DNA of 29,946 bases from a virus: the IMG/VR virus record IMGVR_UViG_3300008116_000326, positions 1-29,946 of that record; one strand, 5' to 3'. Within the stretch, counting starts at the first letter, position 1. Each line of letters opens with the position of its first letter. Below the pieces are notes generated by a model that worked only from the letters and a program-made list of their open reading frames with translations, did no database searches and was not told the DNA's origin. Both the position numbers and the translations under genes were made by a program. Shown here piece after piece: positions 1-6,468 of the stretch.

Positions 1-109
1 ACTCATCATTCTTCACCACATCATCTAATGGGTTTTTTGGCTGTGTATTGACCACAATATTATACTTTGCCAATCTTTCCCAATCGATTTGATAATTGCT
101 TTTATTCAT
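1..109 (-). CDS. Hypothetical protein, N-terminal part only
   Basis: An open minus-strand frame starts with ATG at 109 and runs off the left edge without a stop; 36 residues are visible, beginning MNKSNYQIDWERLAKYN. Its start overlaps the end of the upstream gene by 8 bp, the coupling style seen throughout this block. The product is not recognised. Confidence 0.55.
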   Translation of the reverse strand, partial: MNKSNYQIDWERLAKYNIVVNTQPKNPLDDVVKNDE

Positions 110-281
110 CTTCACCATCATTAGTATAAACTTCTTCATAGATGGATTTAATAACTTCACCCTCATGCTCATCAGCACAATATTCTTTTACATCTTCAAC
201 TGTATATTGGCCAACATGAATAATTCTACCTGATTGAAATTCAACCATGTAAATTCTTTCAAAATCTGAATCATAACTCAT
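102..281 (-). CDS. Small acidic hypothetical protein (59 aa)
   Basis: The frame starts MSYDSDFERIYMVEFQSGR and ends in an acidic tail (NDGEDE). Its ATG overlaps the TGA of the upstream gene (ATGA at 278-281), and its end overlaps the next gene by 8 bp, so it sits in a translationally coupled chain. It has no membrane segment or cysteine pair, and no family was recognised. Confidence 0.65.
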   Translation of the reverse strand: MSYDSDFERIYMVEFQSGRIIHVGQYTVEDVKEYCADEHEGEVIKSIYEEVYTNDGEDE

Positions 282-727
282 GCTAATTCCTTTTCTTTAC
301 AAAATTCAGTAAACTCTTTTAGATTGCCTTTGAATACAAAATCATGTTTATCACTCATGGTGACACCAAACATATTACAACCACAATCAACCACTTCAAT
401 ATACAAACCTTTACCACTATCATAGATGTGATATTCATAATCTTGACCACAATCGGTCATATCAGTAGGGTAAATGTAGAAACCACCAGGTGTTTGCTTG
501 AAATAAGCAACCATCGATGCTGCTAAACAACTCATACCATTAAAAACAACTTCTTCAACAGTTTTGGTTTCAATCAAACCATTTACTAAACGACCACCAC
601 TCAAAAACTCTGCCAACTCAGCACCATGACCGGTTGGATAACCATCATATTGTCGGTACATATTGCAAACTGGTTTCTGCACATGATTATATTCTTCATA
701 TACAAATGTTAATGACCTAGTACCCAT
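278..727 (-). CDS. Conserved phage hypothetical protein, MGTRSLT family (149 aa)
   Basis: The N-terminus MGTRSLTFVYEEYN followed by CNMYRQYDGYPTGHGAELAEFL matches a conserved protein that I recall from many phages and some bacteria. No biochemical role is known to me. The conserved part covers roughly residues 1-50, and the middle holds several cysteines (CLAAS, DCGQD, DCGCN). The start ATG touches the stop region of the upstream gene, and the end forms an ATGA overlap with the next. The family call is by memory of the N-terminal motif; the function is unknown. Confidence 0.75.
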   Translation of the reverse strand: MGTRSLTFVYEEYNHVQKPVCNMYRQYDGYPTGHGAELAEFLSGGRLVNGLIETKTVEEVVFNGMSCLAASMVAYFKQTPGGFYIYPTDMTDCGQDYEYHIYDSGKGLYIEVVDCGCNMFGVTMSDKHDFVFKGNLKEFTEFCKEKELA

Positions 728-966
728 TATACAATCTCACTTTCTTCAATAACCCAACCTTCAGCACGCAACTGAGCACGGCCTTCTGGTGTTTTCTTCA
801 TAGCATCAAAAGCATCATGTATGCCATTAATACTTTCAATCAACCAATCACGGTTACGCCATTGTTCTGGTGTTGCAAAACGAGGACGAAAACCATAATA
901 ATCTTTATGAAAATCAGAGAAATACGATTGTAATTCTTCAACATTCATATCATCAAAATCACTCAT
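727..966 (-). CDS. Conserved phage hypothetical protein (79 aa)
   Basis: The product begins MSDFDDMNVEELQSYFSDF and carries a HKDYYGFRPRF motif (around residues 21-31) that I recall in small T4-like phage proteins. An in-frame ATG lies four codons upstream (978), but the start at 966 is preferred because it forms an ATGA overlap with the stop of the upstream gene at 963. It is mostly polar and probably helical. Function unknown. Confidence 0.65.
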   Translation of the reverse strand: MSDFDDMNVEELQSYFSDFHKDYYGFRPRFATPEQWRNRDWLIESINGIHDAFDAMKKTPEGRAQLRAEGWVIEESEIV

Positions 967-1286
967 ACACCCGCCCATCTAATATGTTTAAATTCACCAG
1001 TTAATACATTGCCACGACCAAAGTTACGAGCAGGTGCTTTCCAACTTGCTGACTTTAGAATTTCACCTTGCTTAAACTGTTTGTCATTATCAAGCATAAT
1101 CCAAGAATGTGAACTGCGTTGACCAATACTAAACTGGCCAATATGCTTCATAATGACATGAGCATATTTACGACCACGCTCATAATAAAACTCTATGAAC
1201 TGGTTGCCACCTTTACTATCATAATCTGCCTGTAGGTGCGCCACATACTCTTGCAAACCAGTATCTAAATCTTTATAAGCTACCAT
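963..1286 (-). CDS. Hypothetical protein (107 aa)
   Basis: The open frame extends to 1382, but the upstream part lies over the neighbouring gene in another frame and reads like non-protein sequence. The start MVAYKDLDTGLQEYVAHLQ at 1286 gives the short overlap (14 bp) typical of this operon. The product is rich in aromatic and basic residues (FIEFYYERGRKYAH) with a glycine-rich end. No family recognised. Confidence 0.6.
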   Translation of the reverse strand: MVAYKDLDTGLQEYVAHLQADYDSKGGNQFIEFYYERGRKYAHVIMKHIGQFSIGQRSSHSWIMLDNDKQFKQGEILKSASWKAPARNFGRGNVLTGEFKHIRWAGV

Positions 1287-1470
1287 ATAATGATACTCCA
1301 TCAATGTCATAAAAATCCAAATCTTCATTGAAGCTTGGGTCACGCTTAATCTCTGAAGCAATCCATGCCTCAGCATCTGCATAGACAGTAAAAGCTCGCA
1401 ATGTCAACCAATTGGTATTACCTGTCATTTCATCAAAACGACCAGAACTCACCACATATACATTACTCAT
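1273..1470 (-). CDS. Hypothetical protein (65 aa)
   Basis: The product starts MSNVYVVSSGRFDEMTGNTN and contains FTVYADAEAWIASE, a beta-strand/helix pattern common in small phage proteins of the form 'value, then helix'. Its ATG overlaps the TAA of the upstream gene (TAATG at 1468-1472). Function unknown. Confidence 0.65.
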   Translation of the reverse strand: MSNVYVVSSGRFDEMTGNTNWLTLRAFTVYADAEAWIASEIKRDPSFNEDLDFYDIDGVSLYGSL

Positions 1471-1790
1471 TAATGGCTCCTATTGTTTGCCCAACGGACA
1501 CCACGATTAAAGGCATCACGCTCAATACGAATTTCTCTGGTATCACGGTCACTGCGTTGATATACATCAAACGCCTTAGCATCACGCTTACGGGTAGAAT
1601 AACTACGATTAAAACGAGGACCACGGAAGCAAACATAATACTTGGTGAAATCAATAAATTGTTTTACTTCTTCATACAAAGCAATTGGTACTGCCTTATA
1701 AGTAGAACGAAAATTAGCTGGTGCCTGAAAATTCTCTAATGCTTGGCACATTGCAATTTCTTTTAAACGATAATTCATATTATTACTCAT
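1470..1790 (-). CDS. Basic hypothetical protein (106 aa)
   Basis: The product starts MSNNMNYRLKEIAMCQALEN, with an alternative ATG at codon 5. The second half is strongly basic (RFNRSYSTRKRDAK, RSDRDTREIRIERD), suggesting nucleic-acid contact, although no domain is recognised. A purine stretch GAAAG lies just before the start. A hairpin that may terminate the upstream gene lies between 1802 and 1838. Confidence 0.65.
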   Translation of the reverse strand: MSNNMNYRLKEIAMCQALENFQAPANFRSTYKAVPIALYEEVKQFIDFTKYYVCFRGPRFNRSYSTRKRDAKAFDVYQRSDRDTREIRIERDAFNRGVRWANNRSH

Positions 1791-1801
1791 AATATACTTT
1801 C

Positions 1802-1838
1802 AAAAAGATGAGGTCTTATACCCGACAGGATGCCTCAT
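1802..1838 (-). terminator. Possible Rho-independent terminator
   Basis: On the minus strand ATGAGG (1838-1833) pairs with CCTCAT (1813-1808) around a 19-nt partly self-complementary loop (GTCGGG faces CCCGAC). Five T's follow on the transcript. It sits right after the stop of the 1845-2129 gene. The long loop makes it a moderate candidate; it could instead act in the leader of the downstream gene. Confidence 0.4.
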
Positions 1839-1844
1839 TTAACA

Positions 1845-2129
1845 TTAAACTTTACTTAAATTAATTACTCTAAAATCGAATTCGCTAAAACTGGTTTGAT
1901 GTGGTACAAAAGCAATCTGCTCAACACGGTTTCTAGCAGTAGCTTTGGTTTCGTATTTTTTAAACTTATCAACCGTTACTTTTATTTTGTATGAACTAAA
2001 ACCGGACTCATAAGAATTGGTATCAATCACCACACCTTCAATAAATGCATCATCACGACCTGCACATGGTTTAAAATCATATGCACGGATAATATCACCA
2101 ACAGTAGCAATTCCTTCAAATTTCAACAT
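1845..2129 (-). CDS. Conserved T4-like phage hypothetical protein (94 aa)
   Basis: The product begins MLKFEGIATVGDIIRAYDFKP, followed by CAGRDDAFIEGVVID. The layout 'short strand - VGD.IRAYDF - GR.D.F.EG.V' matches a small protein I remember from T4-like phages, of unknown role, and suggests a small beta-barrel. It is first behind a clear promoter (2157-2184) and is followed by a hairpin (1802-1838), so it may form its own short transcript. Confidence 0.65.
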   Translation of the reverse strand: MLKFEGIATVGDIIRAYDFKPCAGRDDAFIEGVVIDTNSYESGFSSYKIKVTVDKFKKYETKATARNRVEQIAFVPHQTSFSEFDFRVINLSKV

Positions 2130-2156
2130 AATATCTCCTAATCAATTAATGAAACC

Positions 2157-2184
2157 ATTATACAGGTACCAATGAATACCACAA
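2157..2184 (-). promoter_or_regulatory. Sigma70-like promoter
   Basis: The minus strand reads TTGTGG (2184-2179), 16 bp, then TATAAT (2162-2157), followed by GGTTT. The expected transcription start is about 20 nt before the ATG at 2129. The same -35 box, spacing and TATAATGGTTT recur at 3821-3848. An inverted repeat lies 7 bp upstream of the -35 (2192-2207). Confidence 0.7.
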
Positions 2185-2191
2185 TAGGTTT

Positions 2192-2207
2192 GTTGTATGG
2201 AAACAAC
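2192..2207. promoter_or_regulatory. Inverted repeat GTTGT-N6-ACAAC, candidate operator
   Basis: Perfect 5-bp arms (2192-2196 and 2203-2207) with a 6-nt spacer lie 7 bp upstream of the -35 box. The same arms and spacing occur upstream of the promoters at 3821 and 14681, and a degraded form at 13765. No T-run follows, so an operator is a better reading than a terminator. Confidence 0.45.
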
Positions 2208-2235
2208 GAAAAGCGAAAATAATTTTTGTCAAGCT

Positions 2236-2373
2236 TTACTTGGTTTTACTCTTAACAATGTTGTATCCACGCAACAGTTTTTGTTCCACAAACAATTCCG
2301 TGATTGCCTGATGATCCTCAAAACCTTGTTGGAGTGATTTTAATTCACTTACCACAAAATCCCATGTATTCAT
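2236..2373 (-). CDS. Small hypothetical protein (45 aa)
   Basis: The product starts MNTWDFVVSELKSLQQGFED and ends with a lysine-rich tail (IVKSKTK); it is probably a helical peptide. Its ATG overlaps the TGA of the small upstream membrane gene (ATGA at 2370-2373). Too short for family assignment. Confidence 0.5.
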   Translation of the reverse strand: MNTWDFVVSELKSLQQGFEDHQAITELFVEQKLLRGYNIVKSKTK

Positions 2374-2474
2374 TTAATCGGTTCCTTAAATAGTTTAATA
2401 AATCCAATGCCTGCAATTACTGTTAATGTACCAGTTAAGGCAAATAATACGATTAATACAGTTTGACTAATCAT
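2370..2474 (-). CDS. Small single-span membrane protein (34 aa)
   Basis: The product reads MISQTVLIVLFALTGTLTVI and continues hydrophobic to a basic end (IKLFKEPIK), giving one membrane segment over residues 5-27. ATG is at 2474, with another ATG one codon upstream. It overlaps both neighbours in the coupled style of the block. Function unknown. Confidence 0.5.
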   Translation of the reverse strand: MISQTVLIVLFALTGTLTVIAGIGFIKLFKEPIK

Positions 2475-2694
2475 CATTATCTCCAAATACTGTTGAGATA
2501 TCACGCTCACGCAATTCCGTTTCTAATTCTTCATCAAAGTAATTCTGATAACCTTTGAAACCAGAATATAGTATTTGTGCCAATACCGATTCATCACCAC
2601 ATTCTTCACGCATTGTCATAAATGAATTTAAATCATCATTTACCAATGCTTCAATGGCATTATCCCGCCATTCAGGTCTAAAACTAGTTACCAT
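2467..2694 (-). CDS. Hypothetical protein (75 aa)
   Basis: The product starts MVTSFRPEWRDNAIEALVND and ends in an acidic tail (VFGDNDD). It appears helical and soluble. Its ATG shares a base with the stop of the upstream gene at 2694. No family recognised. Confidence 0.6.
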   Translation of the reverse strand: MVTSFRPEWRDNAIEALVNDDLNSFMTMREECGDESVLAQILYSGFKGYQNYFDEELETELRERDISTVFGDNDD

Positions 2695-2993
2695 TATTCT
2701 ACCTCTACTTTATTCAAATAATCTTCTAAATGACCTTGGACTCTATCATCTTCCGCTGAATAGAATACAAAATCACCCATTTCATGCCGATATTGTGTAT
2801 CAACATATTCAAAACCACCATAATACTGTAAGGCACGGTCATTACCTTTATATACAGCAATACAATCAGGTGATACAAACAAACTACCTGACCTATTATC
2901 AAGACCTAATTTGACAGCAGGTACTTTTTCCATTGTACCAATATAATTCTCGGTCAATTCGGTAACTTCATCAATTAATTTAAATAAATTCAT
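2694..2993 (-). CDS. Hypothetical protein (99 aa)
   Basis: The product starts MNLFKLIDEVTELTENYIGT; the middle is strand-rich (SGSLFVSPDCIAVYKGND) with an aromatic patch (YYGGFEYVDTQYRH), and the end is acidic. It lies 1 bp after the GP88-like gene, so the two are probably co-translated. Function unknown. Confidence 0.6.
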   Translation of the reverse strand: MNLFKLIDEVTELTENYIGTMEKVPAVKLGLDNRSGSLFVSPDCIAVYKGNDRALQYYGGFEYVDTQYRHEMGDFVFYSAEDDRVQGHLEDYLNKVEVE

Positions 2994-2994
2994 A

Positions 2995-3771
2995 TTATGC
3001 CGCCTTATCTAATTTGATAGTAAATGAATACTCACCTACTGGATATTTTACGAAACCACTAGTATCTTTTTTTGCCTTGCCTTTGGCATACAAACCAACC
3101 ACACAACCTTTTGGATCAAGAAAGCGTAAATCACTTTCATCACCATTAAATACAGTCAGGTTAGAATTAAAGAATTTCTCTGGCATTGCTGTGCCTTTCT
3201 TAATACCAAATACCACAGCAATATTAAGACCTTCATTAACCGCCTGTTTACAATCCATATAATTACCATCTGCCATAGAGAATGTAAGGTGATAATTAGG
3301 AATATGTTTTACTTTACGACCAAGCACCTTAGTATAATCATAAAACTGGACATTATCAAAAGCTGCAAATATGTTAGTAAATACTACACCGTTACGGGTT
3401 ACTGAATACTTTTCCCATGATAAATCACTAGTACCATTCAAACGGAATACTGGAATAAGACCTGCTTTGGCAGATTGTTTAATTGCCAATTCAATATCTT
3501 TTACCAATAATGCCATAAACTGTTCACGATTATCATAAAACATTTTAGTTTTACGGATTCTCGCCTGCTGAATAGTATTCGTTACCTCACCACGCTTAAA
3601 CATACCACCTCTGCCTGCCGTATTCAAACAAGCGGCAGCGCAACCTGCTGACGCCTTAGGACAAGTATTATGTCCAGATAATGTATATGGCGCAAGATGC
3701 AAAATAAAGGTATTGTAACCTTGTGCCATTCCCTTTAAAGTCTTGGGATTACCGACTGATAATAAATTCAT
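2995..3771 (-). CDS. GP88-like phage protein (258 aa)
   Basis: The N-terminal region (NPKTLKGMAQGYNTFILHLAP, shown in part) followed by a cysteine cluster C37-x6-C44-x3-C48 and LNTAGRGG matches the 'gene product 88' family that I recall from mycobacteriophages and many other phages. The role is not established to my knowledge. Further conserved-looking parts are FRLNGTSDLSWE near residue 110 and a C-terminal strand-rich stretch. The cysteine cluster suggests a metal site, which is inference. It is first behind the promoter at 3821-3848. Confidence 0.7.
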   Translation of the reverse strand: MNLLSVGNPKTLKGMAQGYNTFILHLAPYTLSGHNTCPKASAGCAAACLNTAGRGGMFKRGEVTNTIQQARIRKTKMFYDNREQFMALLVKDIELAIKQSAKAGLIPVFRLNGTSDLSWEKYSVTRNGVVFTNIFAAFDNVQFYDYTKVLGRKVKHIPNYHLTFSMADGNYMDCKQAVNEGLNIAVVFGIKKGTAMPEKFFNSNLTVFNGDESDLRFLDPKGCVVGLYAKGKAKKDTSGFVKYPVGEYSFTIKLDKAA

Positions 3772-3820
3772 AATTTCCTATTCTTAAAAATTTCAATCAA
3801 GATTTGCTACTGAAAAAACC

Positions 3821-3848
3821 ATTATACAGGCATTAGAATAGACCACAA
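3821..3848 (-). promoter_or_regulatory. Sigma70-like promoter
   Basis: The minus strand reads TTGTGG (3848-3843), 16 bp, TATAAT (3826-3821), then GGTTTTTT. Box sequences and spacing equal those at 2157-2184, and the two share TTGTGGT and CCTGTATAATGG. It precedes the GP88-like gene by about 45 nt. Confidence 0.7.
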
Positions 3849-3897
3849 TCAATATGGCATATTCCAATACGGTTTCTCTGCCGAAAAACCATAATGT

Positions 3898-3913
3898 GTT
3901 GTATGGGCACAAC
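3898..3913. promoter_or_regulatory. Inverted repeat GTTGT-N6-ACAAC, candidate operator
   Basis: Perfect 5-bp arms (3898-3902 and 3909-3913) with spacer ATGGGC. It lies 49 bp upstream of the -35 at 3848, farther than the copies at 2192 and 14718, and just after the stop of the small membrane gene at 3917. Confidence 0.4.
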
Positions 3914-3916
3914 GGA

Positions 3917-4027
3917 CTATTTGAGATAATAATTAAAATACATTACCGAATAATATAAATTTAATGCACATAATGTTAATGCCCACAAACAAAATAAAAT
4001 GGTAAGATAATATAATTTCCTTATCAT
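3917..4027 (-). CDS. Small membrane protein (36 aa)
   Basis: The product starts MIRKLYYLTILFCLWALTLC; a hydrophobic segment fills residues 5-30 after a basic N-terminus, so one membrane span with N-in topology is likely. Its ATG overlaps the stop of the upstream gene (ATGA at 4024-4027). No family recognised. Confidence 0.5.
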   Translation of the reverse strand: MIRKLYYLTILFCLWALTLCALNLYYSVMYFNYYLK

Positions 4028-4230
4028 AATGGCGCCGCCTTAATCTCACCTTTACCCAGCATTATAGTATATACTGGATCGGTACGCCACCTTAATGATA
4101 TTGGATTATCCAGTTTGACCGTATATACAATACGCTTACCATACATTCTACTGGATTCTACCTTACCGATAACCGCTTCATTTTGAAATAAACCAATTAC
4201 CCGTGTATTATCTGCAATAAATTTACTCAT
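4024..4230 (-). CDS. Hypothetical protein (68 aa)
   Basis: The open frame continues upstream to 4359, but that part overlies another gene. The start MSKFIADNTRVIGLFQNEAV at 4230 gives an 8-bp overlap with the preceding gene. The product is strand-rich and basic (SSRMYGKRIVYTVKLDN), possibly a small beta-barrel. Function unknown. Confidence 0.6.
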   Translation of the reverse strand: MSKFIADNTRVIGLFQNEAVIGKVESSRMYGKRIVYTVKLDNPISLRWRTDPVYTIMLGKGEIKAAPL

Positions 4231-4402
4231 TATTACTCTCCTGTATATCCAACCAAGTATCAAATTCACTTTGATACGCATTTGGATTAAGATTAAACAA
4301 TATCTCCGATGCTGAATACTTAATACCAGAGATTTCCACACCACTATTATTATTATCAAAGTAATAATTAAATTCTTCGATTAACCGCTTCGTACCACTC
4401 AT
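4223..4402 (-). CDS. Hypothetical protein (59 aa)
   Basis: The product starts MSGTKRLIEEFNYYFDNNNS and contains SASEILFNLNPNAYQSEFDT; it is acidic and soluble. Its ATG overlaps the end of the upstream small gene by 4 bp, and its end overlaps the 4230 start by 8 bp. Not recognised. Confidence 0.5.
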   Translation of the reverse strand: MSGTKRLIEEFNYYFDNNNSGVEISGIKYSASEILFNLNPNAYQSEFDTWLDIQESNNE

Positions 4403-4509
4403 AATGACCTTTCAATATGTAAATTACCACTCATTACCATAAATTGACTATTGATATCAGAAAAATGGTAAGATAATGATATAACCAAACACAATACAAT
4501 AAATTTCAT
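4399..4509 (-). CDS. Small protein with hydrophobic N-terminus (36 aa)
   Basis: The product starts MKFIVLCLVISLSYHFSDIN: one lysine, then about 12 hydrophobic residues, like a short signal peptide or membrane anchor. A good AGGAG lies 8 nt before the ATG. The leader TAGGAGT..TGTTTATGA is nearly repeated before the gene at 4740. Confidence 0.5.
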   Translation of the reverse strand: MKFIVLCLVISLSYHFSDINSQFMVMSGNLHIERSL

Positions 4510-4566
4510 AAACAAACTCCTAATAATATTACTAATGGATACTAATCAATATCCACTATAATACCA

Positions 4567-4740
4567 CTATTCTATTAGATTAAGTGCATCTGATATATCA
4601 CCAGAAGCGTTAATCAGATAAGATAATGGTGAATCCATATCGTCCAAATCATTATCATCTGGATATTCAGTAATAACCGTATCGATTAATTCCTGTGCTT
4701 TTTCTAATAATGCTACCATATCTGCTTTAGATAAACTCAT
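4567..4740 (-). CDS. Acidic hypothetical protein (57 aa)
   Basis: The product starts MSLSKADMVALLEKAQELID and continues acidic (YPDDNDLDDMDS), suggesting two helices. A second in-frame ATG lies two codons upstream, but AGGAG is best placed (7 nt) for the start at 4740. The start overlaps the stop of the 25-codon gene upstream. Not recognised. Confidence 0.5.
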   Translation of the reverse strand: MSLSKADMVALLEKAQELIDTVITEYPDDNDLDDMDSPLSYLINASGDISDALNLIE

Positions 4741-4814
4741 AAACATACTCCTAATAATAATAAACTACTGCTTAATAACACAATCTTAATATACTGCTTA
4801 TCTTCCCATGACAT
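4737..4814 (-). CDS. Possible membrane micropeptide (25 aa)
   Basis: The product starts MSWEDKQYIKIVLLSSSLLL: a polar start followed by a 14-residue hydrophobic end. Its TGA overlaps the next ATG. The ribosome-binding site is weak, so this is the least certain of the tiny genes here. Confidence 0.3.
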   Translation of the reverse strand: MSWEDKQYIKIVLLSSSLLLLGVCL

Positions 4815-4823
4815 AATGATACC

Positions 4824-4943
4824 TTAAATTGGTTGATTTTCTGATAATATATCTTGGATTCTATCTCGCTGTTCCCATGTAAAATCATAAGAAAAACGAG
4901 ATAATAACATACAAATAATGCTTACTACAATATCATTTATCAT
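4824..4943 (-). CDS. Small hypothetical protein (39 aa)
   Basis: The product starts MINDIVVSIICMLLSRFSYD, hydrophobic at first, then polar (FTWEQRDRIQDILSENQ). The ATG lies just past the stop of the upstream gene at 4945. Not recognised. Confidence 0.4.
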   Translation of the reverse strand: MINDIVVSIICMLLSRFSYDFTWEQRDRIQDILSENQPI

Positions 4944-4944
4944 A

Positions 4945-5091
4945 TTAATGTCCACACGCTGTTAGAAAACGGTTAATGTCGAATAATCTATTATCATTCT
5001 TAAACTGGACTGCCAGATTAGAACATAATAGAAAATCTGCTTTTGATTCAAATAATGATTTTGCTACGATAATGTAATGCTTTTTACTCAT
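4945..5091 (-). CDS. Conserved small phage protein ending in FLTACGH (48 aa)
   Basis: The product starts MSKKHYIIVAKSLFESKADF and ends DINRFLTACGH. This MSKKHY ... FDxxRFLxACG layout is a small protein I recall from many phages and plasmids, of unknown function. AAGGAAG sits 6-7 nt before the ATG. The stretch 5092-5328 upstream of it is non-coding. Confidence 0.6.
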   Translation of the reverse strand: MSKKHYIIVAKSLFESKADFLLCSNLAVQFKNDNRLFDINRFLTACGH

Positions 5092-5328
5092 AATAACTTC
5101 CTTTATAATAATTAATAATATGTCGCCATAATGTCGCCGGTATAGTGCTTCGATTAAGTCTTAGTTTGAATACCAGATTATCCTAGTGCGTCCTAGTTAA
5201 TCCAAACAGATTATCCGAGCACTATCTAAGATTATCACAATAAAATATTCAATATAATCAATAACTTACTAATAATCACTATGCACCTCTGAGCGACATA
5301 ATGATTATTATAAATCATCAATATGGTA
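5092..5328. other. Non-coding gap with short repeats
   Basis: No frame of useful length with a start and ribosome-binding site was found. The stretch holds AGATTATC three times (5175, 5208, 5229), and ATGTCGCC and TCCTAG twice each. No promoter was read with confidence. Confidence 0.4.
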
Positions 5329-5487
5329 TTACTTTATTATTTTAAGGTAAACTAAATCATCTAGAGCAGTATAAGCGGTATTCAATATCGCAACATACTC
5401 TGGATGGTCTATATAAAACTCATCTTTTAATTGTGTAATATCATTGCGAATGGCAACAATTTTAATATCTAAGGCATTATTCAGCAT
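5329..5487 (-). CDS. Small hypothetical protein (52 aa)
   Basis: The product starts MLNNALDIKIVAIRNDITQL and contains YIDHPEYVAILNTAYTALDD; it is probably helical and soluble. It overlaps the end of the upstream gene by 11 bp. Not recognised. Confidence 0.5.
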   Translation of the reverse strand: MLNNALDIKIVAIRNDITQLKDEFYIDHPEYVAILNTAYTALDDLVYLKIIK

Positions 5488-5734
5488 AAGCGTTACTCAC
5501 AATAAGATTAACAGCATTAGCAAAATCATCAACATAATCAATTTGGTTGAATTCTTCATGCGATATATTTCCGAATTCTGCGCAATCTAACGAATATACT
5601 TCATAATCATTATCAGAGCGCTCTACAAAATACCCGAGCATATTCTCATTTAAATCATATACTTCATATTCATTTTCAGTACGGGACGCAAACGATTGCA
5701 ATACTACATAATTATCAGTTTTTTCTATTAACAT
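5477..5734 (-). CDS. Acidic hypothetical protein with internal repeat (85 aa)
   Basis: Two adjacent segments resemble each other: ENEYEVYDLNENMLGYF (residues 20-36) and DNDYEVYSLDCAEFGNI (41-57), each a strand-turn-strand unit of about 21 residues. The product is strongly acidic. AAAAAGGAAATT precedes the ATG, almost the same leader as the next gene upstream. Function unknown. Confidence 0.6.
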   Translation of the reverse strand: MLIEKTDNYVVLQSFASRTENEYEVYDLNENMLGYFVERSDNDYEVYSLDCAEFGNISHEEFNQIDYVDDFANAVNLIVSNAYAE

Positions 5735-5781
5735 AATTTCCTTTTTAGTTTAATTGTTTATAAGTGGTAATAATACTTACT

Positions 5782-5810
5782 AATATGCTCTGATACTCTC
5801 AAAGCATATT
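5782..5810. other. Intergenic hairpin
   Basis: AATATGCT (5782-5789) and AGCATATT (5803-5810) form a perfect 8-bp stem around 13 nt, between the genes ending at 5818 and starting at 5734. No T-run follows on either strand, so an RNA-processing or stabilising structure fits better than a terminator. Confidence 0.45.
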
Positions 5811-5817
5811 ATAAACA

Positions 5818-6036
5818 TTATACTGCTAGTTTTGCAGTTAATTTGGCAAGTTTATCTTCTGCCGCTTTAATCTGCGCTAATACTTTTTCCTTCTTAGCAT
5901 TTTCTTTTGCTACTTTAGAAAATACTTTTAATACTTTTTGCTCTTTTACTTCTTCTGAGATAATAGAGCGGATTGTTTTAACTAATGCTCTTTTATCTTT
6001 TAATGATAATGCTTGAATAGTGTCGATTAATAACAT
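5818..6036 (-). CDS. Lysine-rich coiled-coil protein (72 aa)
   Basis: The product starts MLLIDTIQALSLKDKRALVK and from about residue 28 is a long charged helix (KEKVLAQIKAAEDKLAKLTA), a likely coiled coil. Alanine and lysine dominate. AAAAGGAAATTAT precedes the ATG. No family; a small DNA- or protein-binding early protein is possible (inference). Confidence 0.6.
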   Translation of the reverse strand: MLLIDTIQALSLKDKRALVKTIRSIISEEVKEQKVLKVFSKVAKENAKKEKVLAQIKAAEDKLAKLTAKLAV

Positions 6037-6052
6037 ATAATTTCCTTTTAGT

Positions 6053-6400
6053 TTAAAGTGATACGATTTTGGTTAATGATACTGTAAATGGTTTATTACT
6101 ATATTTTCTCGATTTTCTTGGTCGAGCAGTGATAATATGATTACCACTATTGAGATACTCTAGAATATCTTGCTGAATTTGAATATCTGCTTTTAGTTTA
6201 GCATTTTCTACTGGTTTTGGATATTGTTTATTAGTAAATCGTTTAGCAATATCGTTACATATTTCATATTCAGTAGGTACATTATCAGCAGCAATTTTCT
6301 CAGCACGCTTAATGGACTTAATATCTTGATTAACGCAAGATAATAATTGCTTTAATTCAGCGATACTCATATTGGATAATGCTTTAATATCGTTATTCAT
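6053..6400 (-). CDS. Hypothetical basic protein with coiled-coil start (115 aa)
   Basis: The product starts MNNDIKALSNMSIAELKQLL and is helical in its first half; the C-terminal third is basic (ITARPRKSRKYSNKPF). It is the first gene behind the promoter at 6469-6496, with a 5'-leader hairpin at 6437-6453. Not recognised. Confidence 0.65.
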   Translation of the reverse strand: MNNDIKALSNMSIAELKQLLSCVNQDIKSIKRAEKIAADNVPTEYEICNDIAKRFTNKQYPKPVENAKLKADIQIQQDILEYLNSGNHIITARPRKSRKYSNKPFTVSLTKIVSL

Positions 6401-6436
6401 AATAATAATAATATAATACTTTCAGATAATAATAAA

Positions 6437-6453
6437 GCGCAATATCGTTGCGC
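6437..6453 (-). promoter_or_regulatory. 5'-leader hairpin
   Basis: GCGCAA (6437-6442) and TTGCGC (6448-6453) form a perfect 6-bp stem with a 5-nt loop, about 10 nt inside the predicted transcript of the promoter at 6469. This placement suits a structure protecting the 5' end of the mRNA (inference). Confidence 0.45.
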
Positions 6454-6468
6454 AGACTTGATTTTACT

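Noticed and set aside
963-1382. Longer form of the 107-aa protein starting at 1382
   Set aside because: The added 32 residues lie over the neighbouring gene and read like an out-of-frame shadow; the shorter start gives a typical overlap.
4024-4359. 111-codon version of the 68-aa protein
   Set aside because: The N-terminal extension reads as an out-of-frame copy of the 4223-4402 gene.
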